From Tenacibaculum discolor (GTDB lineage Bacteria; Bacteroidota; Bacteroidia; Flavobacteriales; Flavobacteriaceae): 64,000 nucleotides of DNA. The notes beneath the pieces were generated by a model, which worked only from the letters and a program-made list of their open reading frames with translations, did not search any database and had not been told where the DNA came from. The stretch spans positions 124,001-188,000 of the forward strand of contig NZ_RCCS01000007.1 in NCBI RefSeq assembly GCF_003664185.1, read 5' to 3'. Both the position numbers and the translations under genes were made by a program. Below are positions 45,378-53,616 of this stretch, one piece after another. Each line of letters starts with the position of its first letter. Position 1 is the first letter of the stretch.

Positions 45378-46883
45378 ATGGATACTACACATATAATAAA
45401 TTCACAACCTGTTGGTTTAGAAGATATTCATAGTATTGTATTACTAGATAAAAAACTTTCTTTATCAGAAGAATCAAAAGAAAAGATATTAAAATGTCGT
45501 GCATATCTTGATGAGAAAATGAAAACTCATAGCGATCCAATTTATGGAATTAATACTGGATTTGGTTCGTTATGTAATGTTAAGATTAGTGGAGATAATT
45601 TACAACAGCTTCAAGAAAACTTGGTAATGAGTCATGCTTGTGGAACAGGAGACGAAGTACCACAAGAAGTTGTAAAATTAATGTTGTTACTAAAAATACA
45701 ATCATTAAGTTATGGTCATTCAGGTGTTCAACTGGCAACTGTTGAGCGTTTGATAGAGTTTTACAATAATGATATTTTACCAGTTGTATATACGCAAGGT
45801 TCGTTAGGAGCGTCAGGTGATTTGGCACCGTTAGCTCACCTCTCATTGCCATTAATTGGTCTGGGGGAGGTATACGTTGCTGGAGAACGAATTTCAGGAG
45901 AAAACTTATTAGAAAAATTTGGTTGGGAGAAAATAAACTTACAATCTAAAGAAGGGTTAGCATTGTTAAATGGAACTCAATTTATGAGTGCCTATGGTGT
46001 GCATAACTTATTAAAGGCATATAAACTTTCTTACTTAGCAGATATTATTGGATCTGTTTCTTTGGAAGCTTTTGATGGAAGAATAGAGCCATTTAATGAG
46101 TTAATACATTTGGTTCGTCCTCATAACGGACAATTAGCTACTGCTAAACGTATTAAGGAAGTATTAGAAGGAAGTGAGTTAATTGAACAACCAAAAGAAC
46201 ACGTACAAGATCCTTACTCTTTCAGATGTATGCCTCAGGTTCATGGAGCAACAAAAGATACATTAGAGTTTGTGAAGAAAACATTTATTACAGAAATAAA
46301 CTCGGTAACAGATAACCCGAATATTTTTGTAGATGAAGACATTATTATTTCTGGAGGAAACTTCCACGGGCAACCGTTAGCTTTAGCATTAGATTATTTA
46401 GCTATTGCAATTGCTGAATTAGGGAATATTTCAGAAAGAAGAACTTATCAGTTAGTTTCTGGTCTAAGAGGATTACCAGACTTTTTAGTGTCTAATCCAG
46501 GATTAAATAGTGGATTTATGATTCCACAATATACTGCGGCTAGTATTGTAAGTGCAAATAAACAATTCTGTACACCATCTAGTGTAGATTCTATTGTATC
46601 GAGTAACGGACAAGAAGACCATGTAAGTATGGGGGCTAATGCTGCTGTTAAAGCTAAAAAAGTAATAGATAATGTATGTTCAGTATTAGCTATTGAGTTA
46701 ATGAATGCTTCTCAGGGACTTTCTTTTAGAGAACATAGTACATCTGAATTCTTAGCCTCTTTTGTGGGGATGTTTAGACAAGATGTACCTTTAGTTAATG
46801 ATGATAGAGTGTTGCATAATGATATTAAAAAAGCAGAAGGTTTTATCAATAACCTAACTATTGAAGTAGAAGAATTATTCTAA
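45378..46883 (+). CDS. hutH: Histidine ammonia-lyase
   Basis: 501 residues. HutH removes ammonia from L-histidine to give urocanate. The MIO cofactor forms from A145-S146-G147 in GSLGASGDLAPLAHL. The His-selecting S85-H86 motif (VMSHACG) and the QEDHVSMG segment, with the Glu that marks histidine rather than tyrosine or phenylalanine lyases, are present. Upstream, TTG at 45328 and TTCTTTG at 45351-45357 (19-base spacing) give a fair but imperfect promoter. No hutU or hutI neighbours are seen. A degenerate second copy of its 3' end lies 0.9 kb downstream. Confidence 0.95.
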   Translation: MDTTHIINSQPVGLEDIHSIVLLDKKLSLSEESKEKILKCRAYLDEKMKTHSDPIYGINTGFGSLCNVKISGDNLQQLQENLVMSHACGTGDEVPQEVVKLMLLLKIQSLSYGHSGVQLATVERLIEFYNNDILPVVYTQGSLGASGDLAPLAHLSLPLIGLGEVYVAGERISGENLLEKFGWEKINLQSKEGLALLNGTQFMSAYGVHNLLKAYKLSYLADIIGSVSLEAFDGRIEPFNELIHLVRPHNGQLATAKRIKEVLEGSELIEQPKEHVQDPYSFRCMPQVHGATKDTLEFVKKTFITEINSVTDNPNIFVDEDIIISGGNFHGQPLALALDYLAIAIAELGNISERRTYQLVSGLRGLPDFLVSNPGLNSGFMIPQYTAASIVSANKQFCTPSSVDSIVSSNGQEDHVSMGANAAVKAKKVIDNVCSVLAIELMNASQGLSFREHSTSEFLASFVGMFRQDVPLVNDDRVLHNDIKKAEGFINNLTIEVEELF

Positions 46884-46905
46884 AGAATAGTGAAATTATA
46901 TTTTT

Positions 46906-46942
46906 AAAAAGCTCCAACTATATTTCAGTTGGAGCTTTTTTT
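46906..46942 (+). terminator. Terminator of hutH
   Basis: AAAAAGCTCCAACT / AGTTGGAGCTTTTT with a 7-base loop and a run of seven T, 23 bases after the stop codon. Confidence 0.95.
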
Positions 46943-46999
46943 ATGCTATTAAAATAGGTTGATGGTGATGGTTGAATACTTGTGTGTTAATAAATGTTA

Positions 47000-47740
47000 T
47001 TATTCATTTAATAACATTACCATTTTTCTCCCACTAGCGTCTATGTCTTGTTTAAGTAATTTTCGAGTCTTGTAATCTAAGTAGTAGGTGCTAACTACCG
47101 AATTGTTAGATATTTCATCTGTTGTTTGTATTTTCCATACCTGTTTTTTTTCTCCATTTAAATTAATCGAAGTCTTTTGTACATTTTTTATTGTTGCAGA
47201 AATAACCCCTGTTTTAGCATGCGGATTATAATCAAAGATTGAAATTACAGCCGAGTAGTAATCGTTTAAAGGAAGCCATCTTATTAATTGTGGGTAAAAG
47301 TTACTGTCAAAATAAGGTTGTTTGGTAGTTTCTGATATAATGGTTTTTTCTCCTGTCTTTTTATTTGAATAATAACCCGTTACCTTTTTACCGAAATTTA
47401 AAACCATATCTCGTTGTTGGTTAAAAGAAGAATGGTAAATAGGAGCTAGGTTTTTAGCTTTAACAATTGTGCTATCAACCCATTTAGAAGTTGATCTGTT
47501 CATGTTAACTGTTGTGGTAATTAATATTTCTTTCTTTTTCTTTTTGATATCCGTGAACACTTTTCCAAGTTCAATTTTGATAGTGTCCTTTAACATGAAC
47601 CAAGTCATTTCGTAACTTTCATTTTTGACAAACTGTTTATCAATTTTTGTGTTACTTGGGGTTAAAAAATTTTCTTGAGCAAAAGTTTTAATTGATGTGG
47701 AAAGCGCAAGAAGTAAAGCGTATTTAAAAACTCTTATCAT
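47000..47740 (-). CDS. Secreted DUF3108-like protein
   Basis: 246 residues. Signal peptide (about 1-21, ending KTFAQ), then an all-beta mature domain with long strands, for example MVLNFGKKVTGYYSN and KQVWKIQTTDEISNNSVVSTYYLDYKTRKLL. The C-terminal part, converting a response to a final strand pair, resembles DUF3108 proteins of the outer envelope. The family call is tentative. It sits between hutH and the fossil hutH fragment, in the opposite orientation. Confidence 0.75.
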   Translation of the reverse strand: MIRVFKYALLLALSTSIKTFAQENFLTPSNTKIDKQFVKNESYEMTWFMLKDTIKIELGKVFTDIKKKKKEILITTTVNMNRSTSKWVDSTIVKAKNLAPIYHSSFNQQRDMVLNFGKKVTGYYSNKKTGEKTIISETTKQPYFDSNFYPQLIRWLPLNDYYSAVISIFDYNPHAKTGVISATIKNVQKTSINLNGEKKQVWKIQTTDEISNNSVVSTYYLDYKTRKLLKQDIDASGRKMVMLLNE

Positions 47741-47821
47741 GTTTTATAGATTTATTATTATATGATTTATAAGTAGATAAGATTAATGTTTTGTTACACT
47801 TATTCTTGTTAATAAATGTAC

Positions 47822-48017
47822 CTCAAGGATAGCCTTTTAGAAAACATAGTGCATTTAAGTTTTTAGCTTCTTTTGTAGGTGTGTTTAGACAAGATGTACT
47901 GTAGTGAATGACGACAGGGTATTACATAATGATATAAAGAATGCAGAAAACTTTATTAATAACCTAACTATTGAAGTTGACAACTATTTTAAGCAATCAT
48001 CATATAAATTAACATAA
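47822..48017 (+). pseudogene. Remnant of a second hutH gene (3' end)
   Basis: Translating the plus strand gives QG-stop-PFRKHSAFKFLASFVGVFRQDV, then after a one-base frameshift VVNDDRVLHNDIKNAEN, FINNLTIEVDNYFK and further residues to TAA. This matches the hutH C-terminus residue for residue (SFREHSTSEFLASFVGMFRQDVPLVNDDRVLHNDIKKAEGFINNLTIEVEELF). It carries a stop codon, a frameshift and no 5' part. A degraded copy of the hutH terminator (AAAAAGCTCAAGCTG ... CAGTTTGATCTT) follows at about 48018-48053. Confidence 0.88.
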
Positions 48018-48064
48018 AAAAGCTCAAGCTGTAAATTTACAGTTTGATCTTATTATTTGTGTGC

Positions 48065-48409
48065 TTACACCATAGATTTATTACAATAAGTAGCTTTTTC
48101 AAAGTCTCTAATGTTGATAGAAATGATTGGAACTTTAGGAAACATTAATTTTAATTCAGTAACAATTTTTTCTGAAAGATTCTTTTTTTGTAGAGTGCTT
48201 CTACCTTCCATGATATTAGCAAAAATATGGATGAAATCATCATTAGTATTTCCCACAGTATAATAATCAAATGGATTTATTCTTACTTTAATATCCCTTT
48301 TGTCAAAAAGATTTGTTGATTCTGCTGTATCATAAACTTTTTGAATAATTTCTTTTGGTGATTTTAATTTGATAATGTTTTCAGAGCAATCAATTACAAA
48401 ATGTGGCAT
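48065..48409 (-). CDS. 5-carboxymethyl-2-hydroxymuconate isomerase (CHMI/HpaF-like)
   Basis: 114 residues, the normal length. The catalytic Pro2 follows the start Met, then FVIDCSENI, VRINPFDYYTVG, FIHIFANIMEGRST, and the C-terminal signature INIRDFEKATYCNKSM of PF02962. In homoprotocatechuate degradation the enzyme isomerises 5-carboxymethyl-2-hydroxymuconate. No other genes of that pathway are present here, so it may be an orphan acting on another tautomer. Confidence 0.9.
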   Translation of the reverse strand: MPHFVIDCSENIIKLKSPKEIIQKVYDTAESTNLFDKRDIKVRINPFDYYTVGNTNDDFIHIFANIMEGRSTLQKKNLSEKIVTELKLMFPKVPIISINIRDFEKATYCNKSMV

Positions 48410-48566
48410 AATTATTTTTATTTAGTTGTATTGTATGAAGTTATGAGTCAAATAACTTTTAGTTGCACATGCTATAAGGTAATTAATAGTAAATTCATAC
48501 AAAGTTGAATCTGTTATAGTTCTAGTTTGTAAGTGGTTAGGTAATGTTTTTCTTTCTTCTAAAAGA

Positions 48567-50774
48567 TTATTTTTTAGCACGCTCCACTAATTCCAATTGC
48601 TCAATTTTAGCTTCCGTAGTGAACAAGCCGTAATTAATAAACGCTTTTTTCTTTTCTATTTTATCTATGGTCCCTACAGCGTTTCCGTCAATTAAACGAA
48701 CTCTGTCATTTATTTTAAAAACATAGGCGGCTCTTTCTTTTGCAATTTTTTCTGCTTCTTTTTTCTTTTCTTCTCTAACCTTTACAACTTTTTGAAGCAC
48801 TTCTTTTTCTACTTTTTTAATTGCCTCTTGTTGTTTTTGTGTAGCAACTTTTTCTTCTTTCTTTTCTGTTTTAGTTTTCTTTTTAGGTGGGTTTTTCTTT
48901 ATGTATTTGGTCTTTTCTGCCATTGCCCATTTGAAAAAACTAGCAGAAAGTTCTTTTTTATTATTTGTTTGGAAGTATTTATTAAGCATTTCATTAATAT
49001 TTCTTCCTAATGATAACATACGTTGGTTGTTATCGTATAATTCTTGAAAACCTTCTAATTTTTCACGTATTTTAAGTTCTTTCTCTTGTAAGTTTTCAAT
49101 ATGCTCTTGTCCTTTAGATTTTTGTTTATTTAAACTTTCAGAAGTTTTTTGTAAACGATTTCGCTCCTTTTGAAGTTTAGAGATTGTTTTATCTAAACGA
49201 ACTTTTTCAGTTTCAACGCGCTTTTTAGCACGGTTAATTAAGCTATATGGAATTCCGTTTTTCTGCGCTACCTCAAACGTAAAAGAACTTCCTGCCTGTC
49301 CGATATACAATTTATATAAAGGCTCTAAAGTACGCTCATCAAACTGCATATTAGCATTTGTAACATTATCTAACTCATCAGCTAGTACTTTTAAGTTGGC
49401 ATAGTGTGTGGTTATAATTCCGAAGGCTTTCTTTTCATAAAACTCTTCTAAGAAAATTTCAGCTAAAGCACCTCCTAACTCAGGATCGGAACCCGTACCA
49501 AATTCATCAATTAAAAACAAGGTGTTATCATTACACTTTCTTAAAAAGTAACGCATGTTTTTTAATCGATAGCTATAGGTACTCAATTGATTTTCGATAG
49601 ATTGGTTATCACCAATATCAGTTAAGATAGTATTGAAAAGTGTGGTTTCACTACGTTCATGAACAGGAATTAATAATCCACTTTGTAACATTACTTGTAA
49701 CAAGCCAATTGTTTTAAGTGTAATACTTTTACCACCAGCATTAGGTCCTGAAATCACAATAATTTGTTGCTGTTCACTTAACTGAATGGTCTGCGGAATG
49801 GTTTCAATATCCTTAGCCTTATTTTTTTGCCATAAAATAGGATGAAAAGCATTTTTTAGAAAAACTTTTTTCTCCTTAGTAATTTTAGGAAGTAGTCCGT
49901 TGATGCTCTTAGCATATTTTGCTTTAGCACCCACCAAATCTAAATGTGTTAAAAACAAAACATACTCATTTAAAAGCGGAGTATAAGGACGTATTTCAGT
50001 AGCTAGATTCCTTAGTATGCGTACTACTTCTTGCTTTTCTTCATACAAAAGGTTTTGTAACTCCCTGCTGTAAGCCAACGTGGCTTGTGGAGCGATATAC
50101 ACAATGTTTCCTGACTTAGAAGAACCTAACAAACTTCCTTTAACCTTACGTCTGTGCATAGCTAAAACAGCTAATACACGTTGATTGTCAACAACGGTTT
50201 CTTTAATATCATCTAAATATCCACTCGACATGTTTTTACTCAAAGCCCGAGAAAAGCTTTCAGAAATTTTACCTCTTACGGAACCAATTTCTTTTCGTAT
50301 TTGTTTTAAAGCAGGAGAAGCATTATCCGCAACCTCACCATACGGGGTAATAACTTTTTTAATATTATCTACAATAACCGAGGTGAACTCAACTTCATCA
50401 CTTAGAGCAAATAGTGTAGGATAGTAGGTTTGAAACTTCTTTAAAAACTTCTTTTGTTCATTTACTGTTTCTGAAACTGATGAAACTTTTAAGAAACCAT
50501 CTGTTTCTAAAAAACTATTTTCAATAGCGAGTCGCTTAATTTCTTCAGAAATATCTTCAAAATAATGATTCGGAATTCTGTTTTCGTTTTCAAAAGAAGA
50601 CAAATATTCATTCACCATATTTAATTCAAAAAATAACTTTTTTTTGTTTGAAATAGGCTGAACTAGCATTGTTTTTTCTTTTCCTAAATTTGAAATACAA
50701 TGCGTTGCAACTTGTTCTAAAACTGTTGTAAACTCTAAATCTTGAAGTGTTTTTTCTGTAATGTTTTTAGTCAA
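48567..50774 (-). CDS. mutS2: MutS2-family ATPase without a Smr domain
   Basis: 735 residues. Clamp and lever regions, then the MutS V ATPase domain (Walker A ISGPNAGGKS, Walker B FLIDEFGTGSDPELGG), a long Lys/Glu-rich coiled coil (about 510-680), and a KOW-like end at about 690-735 (KINDRVRLIDGNAVGTIDKIEKKKAFINYG). MutS2 of Bacillus ends in a Smr endonuclease domain, and none is present here. Bacillus MutS2 acts on collided ribosomes and recombination intermediates. It starts at TTG (50774-50772), since no ATG is near, and is divergent from ung. Confidence 0.9.
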   Translation of the reverse strand: MTKNITEKTLQDLEFTTVLEQVATHCISNLGKEKTMLVQPISNKKKLFFELNMVNEYLSSFENENRIPNHYFEDISEEIKRLAIENSFLETDGFLKVSSVSETVNEQKKFLKKFQTYYPTLFALSDEVEFTSVIVDNIKKVITPYGEVADNASPALKQIRKEIGSVRGKISESFSRALSKNMSSGYLDDIKETVVDNQRVLAVLAMHRRKVKGSLLGSSKSGNIVYIAPQATLAYSRELQNLLYEEKQEVVRILRNLATEIRPYTPLLNEYVLFLTHLDLVGAKAKYAKSINGLLPKITKEKKVFLKNAFHPILWQKNKAKDIETIPQTIQLSEQQQIIVISGPNAGGKSITLKTIGLLQVMLQSGLLIPVHERSETTLFNTILTDIGDNQSIENQLSTYSYRLKNMRYFLRKCNDNTLFLIDEFGTGSDPELGGALAEIFLEEFYEKKAFGIITTHYANLKVLADELDNVTNANMQFDERTLEPLYKLYIGQAGSSFTFEVAQKNGIPYSLINRAKKRVETEKVRLDKTISKLQKERNRLQKTSESLNKQKSKGQEHIENLQEKELKIREKLEGFQELYDNNQRMLSLGRNINEMLNKYFQTNNKKELSASFFKWAMAEKTKYIKKNPPKKKTKTEKKEEKVATQKQQEAIKKVEKEVLQKVVKVREEKKKEAEKIAKERAAYVFKINDRVRLIDGNAVGTIDKIEKKKAFINYGLFTTEAKIEQLELVERAKK

Positions 50775-50779
50775 AATAG

Positions 50780-50787
50780 TATATTTG
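50780..50787 (+). promoter_or_regulatory. -7 box of ung
   Basis: TATATTTG, a perfect -7 element, 24 bases before the ung ATG and within the 37-base gap to the divergent mutS2 start. No clear -33 TTG at the usual spacing. Confidence 0.55.
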
Positions 50788-50811
50788 AAACCACGACAAA
50801 AATAACAAACA

Positions 50812-51477
50812 ATGCAAGTAAAAATTAATGATAGCTGGAAAAATATTTTACAACCTGAATTTGAGAAACCATATTTTGAAAATCTTACTGAATTTGTTAA
50901 AAATGAATATTCAAACCATATGTGTTACCCAAAAGGATCAGATATTTTCGCAGCGTTTGATTTTTGTGCGTTAGATGATTTAAAAGTGGTGATTTTGGGT
51001 CAAGATCCATACCATGGAGTAGGGCAGGCAAACGGATTGTGCTTTTCGGTACATGATGGTATTACACATCCACCATCATTAATTAATATTTTTAAAGAAA
51101 TTGAAAAGGACGTAAATATTCCATATCCAAAAAGTGGCGATTTGTCCCGTTGGGCAAAACAAGGAGTGTTGTTATTAAACGCAACTTTAACTGTAAGAGC
51201 AGGTGAGGCAGGAAGCCACCAAAAGCAAGGTTGGGAACAATTTACTGATGCTGTAATTCAGAAAATTTCTGAAGAAAAAAAGGATGTTGTGTTTTTACTT
51301 TGGGGAGGTTTTGCTAAGAAAAAAGCAAAACTTATTGATAAAAATAAACATCATATTTTAACTTCAGGCCACCCATCACCATTAAGTGCTAATAGAGGGT
51401 ATTGGTTTGATAACAAACATTTTTCTAAAACCAACGATTTTTTACAAAGTATAGGTTCAGCAACTATTCAATGGTAA
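50812..51477 (+). CDS. ung: Uracil-DNA glycosylase
   Basis: 221 residues, family 1 UDG. Catalytic D65 in GQDPYHG, the uracil-binding GLCFSV, and the DNA-intercalating HPSPLSANRGYW motif near the C-terminus. It removes uracil from DNA at the start of base excision repair. Its stop overlaps the 3' end of the convergent glycosyltransferase gene by 14 bases. Its promoter is shared-side with mutS2, another DNA-maintenance gene. Confidence 0.97.
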   Translation: MQVKINDSWKNILQPEFEKPYFENLTEFVKNEYSNHMCYPKGSDIFAAFDFCALDDLKVVILGQDPYHGVGQANGLCFSVHDGITHPPSLINIFKEIEKDVNIPYPKSGDLSRWAKQGVLLLNATLTVRAGEAGSHQKQGWEQFTDAVIQKISEEKKDVVFLLWGGFAKKKAKLIDKNKHHILTSGHPSPLSANRGYWFDNKHFSKTNDFLQSIGSATIQW

Positions 51478-52480
51478 TTTCGGGTAAAATAGTTTTGTTG
51501 TAATACGGTAAAATAATAGCATCTAACATATCTTCAGTAACATCAGGATAATGAACTTCAACAATTTTGTTAGTGTTAATCCATTTTTCAATTTTAGGAA
51601 GCTGTTTTTTACTCAATTTTTTTACAACAGTAACTCCCATTTCTTTTAAAGTAACAGCATTGCATTGTTGTTCGTATTGATTTTTCATAGGAATAACCAA
51701 TAGTTTTTTACGTAAATACAACGCTTCAGTAGGTGTTGCAAAGCCTGCTCCACAAATTACTCCTTTTGCAGAAGCCATACTTCGGATAAATGCATCGTCG
51801 TTGATAGGTAGGATTGTAATATTATGAAAAAATTGATGCTCTTTTGTTTTCTTAGAAAAGACTTGCCACTTTATGTCTTTTACTTTTGAAAGTACTTTGA
51901 CTATTTTTTCATCGCTATAAGAAGGTAAATACACAGTATAATGTCCTTTGTTTGTAATATTTCTATAGCGAATTTCTTTACGGATTATAGGCAAGAAAGT
52001 AGAAGACGAGTGTGTTTTAAAATGAAAACCGAATTTATTTTTTGCGGGTGCGTAATATTTAATGATTAAACGTTCTAATCTAAACTTTTTAAAAGCTGAG
52101 TTTTTCTCATTTAATAAAGCATTTTGGTTGCTTAATGAAATAATAGGTACATTTCTAAAAAGACATGCCCAAGCAGATATTGGTTCAAAATCATTGATAA
52201 CTAAATCGTACTCTTTTATAGGTAACATTTTAATTTCTTTATAAACTTTCTTTAGGTTTAAGTCTTTTAAGGTGCTAATTAGATCAATTCCACCCTTTTT
52301 ACCAAAAACGAAGCCCAATCCATGTAATTTATATTTTATGTTGAAAGGAAGCTCTATTTCGTATTGTGATCCACTAACCAATACATCTACTTCCCCACGT
52401 CTTTGCAAATGTGGAATAATTTCTAAGGCTCTACTTGCATGTCCATTTCCTGTTCCTTGAAAAGCATATAATATTTTCAT
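51464..52480 (-). CDS. Glycosyltransferase (MurG-like GT-B fold)
   Basis: 338 residues of the Glyco_trans_1_3 group (PF13528). Features: MKILYAFQGTGNGHASRALEI, a GHxxR-type first Rossmann fold, and a C-terminal nucleotide-sugar region with SMASAKGVICGAGFATPTEALYLRKKLLVIP. Acceptor and sugar are unknown. It pairs with the LpxH-like phosphatase gene upstream (96-base gap), a couple conserved in Bacteroidetes, so it is probably an envelope lipid or glycan enzyme. Confidence 0.9.
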   Translation of the reverse strand: MKILYAFQGTGNGHASRALEIIPHLQRRGEVDVLVSGSQYEIELPFNIKYKLHGLGFVFGKKGGIDLISTLKDLNLKKVYKEIKMLPIKEYDLVINDFEPISAWACLFRNVPIISLSNQNALLNEKNSAFKKFRLERLIIKYYAPAKNKFGFHFKTHSSSTFLPIIRKEIRYRNITNKGHYTVYLPSYSDEKIVKVLSKVKDIKWQVFSKKTKEHQFFHNITILPINDDAFIRSMASAKGVICGAGFATPTEALYLRKKLLVIPMKNQYEQQCNAVTLKEMGVTVVKKLSKKQLPKIEKWINTNKIVEVHYPDVTEDMLDAIILPYYNKTILPEITIE

Positions 52481-52575
52481 CTTTTTAAATTTTTTATAAT
52501 TGGTTGTTTTAGAAAATTATCTATTTAATAGATACTAATCATTCCTTAACTTAATGCCCATAATGGGCTTCATGG

Positions 52576-53448
52576 TTATTGGGTTTTAATGTTAAACTCT
52601 TTGAGGAGCTCTGTAAAAAGTTCGCTATTATTGTGTTCAGAACTAATTAGCTCTAAATCTTTTACAGGGTAGTCTAAATGAATATTTTTAGCTATCTCAT
52701 CTTTTTCGTATTCATATAAAGACCACGCTTTATTTTTATATTCTAAAGCTGTTAAATTTTCAATCCAATCGCCAGAGTTTAAGTAAGTAGTGCTTCCTTT
52801 TTCAGTTTCAATTGTTCTTATTTCTGGTTGATGGATGTGCCCGCAGACTACATAGTCATAAGCCTCATCAATTGCAATATCTGCAGCAGTGTTTTCAAAA
52901 TTATTAATGAATTTAATGGCACTTTTTACGCTGTTTTTAATCTTTTTAGAGAATGAAAGCCTGCTATAGCCCATTTTATGACTTATCCAGTTTACAATCG
53001 TATTAATAAGGATTAAAAAATCATAACCCATTCCGCCTAGTTTAGCAAGCCATTTAGAGTGTTGCATGGTGACATCGAAAACATCTCCGTGAAAAAACCA
53101 TCCTTTCTTACCGTCAATATCTAGTACTACTTTGTTTACGATTTCAAAGCTTCCTAAGCGAAAACCTTTAAACCTACGTAACATCTCATCGTGATTTCCT
53201 GTGATGTAGTAAACTTTTGTTCCAGAAGTGATAAAATTCATCAGTTGCTTGATGATTTTCATGTGAGGTTTAGGAAAGTAACGCTTGTTGAACTGCCAAA
53301 TATCAATAATATCACCATTTAAAATCAATATTTTTGGATTGATGGTTTTTAGGTAATTATGAAGCTCTGTGGCTCTGCAACCAAAAGTTCCTAAGTGAAC
53401 ATCTGATATTACAGCAATATCTAATTTACGTTTTTTGTGTTTTTTCAT
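52576..53448 (-). CDS. UDP-2,3-diacylglucosamine pyrophosphatase-like phosphoesterase (LpxH/LpxI group)
   Basis: 290 residues, calcineurin-like metallophosphoesterase. The metal ligands are in ISDVHLG, LNGDIIDIW, ITGNHDEM and the His-rich VCGHIHQPE. The LpxH type is supported by AKLGGMGYDFLILIN and RRFKGFRLGSFEI. LpxH cleaves UDP-2,3-diacylglucosamine to lipid X in lipid A synthesis. Other Bacteroidetes homologues act on different lipid pyrophosphates, so the exact substrate is inferred. A -7 box TAACTTTG lies 24 bases upstream. Confidence 0.88.
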   Translation of the reverse strand: MKKHKKRKLDIAVISDVHLGTFGCRATELHNYLKTINPKILILNGDIIDIWQFNKRYFPKPHMKIIKQLMNFITSGTKVYYITGNHDEMLRRFKGFRLGSFEIVNKVVLDIDGKKGWFFHGDVFDVTMQHSKWLAKLGGMGYDFLILINTIVNWISHKMGYSRLSFSKKIKNSVKSAIKFINNFENTAADIAIDEAYDYVVCGHIHQPEIRTIETEKGSTTYLNSGDWIENLTALEYKNKAWSLYEYEKDEIAKNIHLDYPVKDLELISSEHNNSELFTELLKEFNIKTQ

Positions 53449-53471
53449 TCTAAGTGTACTTCGATATGTAT

Positions 53472-53479
53472 CAAAGTTA
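53472..53479 (-). promoter_or_regulatory. -7 box of the LpxH-like gene
   Basis: Minus strand TAACTTTG matches TAnnTTTG exactly. No clear -33 TTG is seen. Confidence 0.5.
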
Positions 53480-53568
53480 CTTTTTGAATGTTTTTTAAAA
53501 GTGAAGTAATTATAAATTATTGGTAATAAAATCTTTACTAAAAAGTTCAGTAAAGGTTGCGTAAAAGT

Positions 53569-53595
53569 AAAAAGCTCGGTAAAACCGAGCTTTTT
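53569..53595 (-). terminator. Terminator of secA
   Basis: Perfect stem AAAAAGCTCGGT / ACCGAGCTTTTT with an AAA loop and T-runs on both strands, 22 bases after the secA stop codon. Confidence 0.95.
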
Positions 53596-53616
53596 ATATA
53601 TAGTTTTTAAAAAAGA

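Noticed and set aside
45378-46883. Tyrosine rather than histidine ammonia-lyase
   Set aside because: The SH motif (S85-H86) and the Glu in QEDHVSMG fit histidine ammonia-lyases; known flavobacterial tyrosine lyases differ at these places.
52553-52575. GCCCA-taa-TGGGC hairpin after the LpxH-like gene
   Set aside because: Only five pairs and no T-run, so not listed as a terminator.
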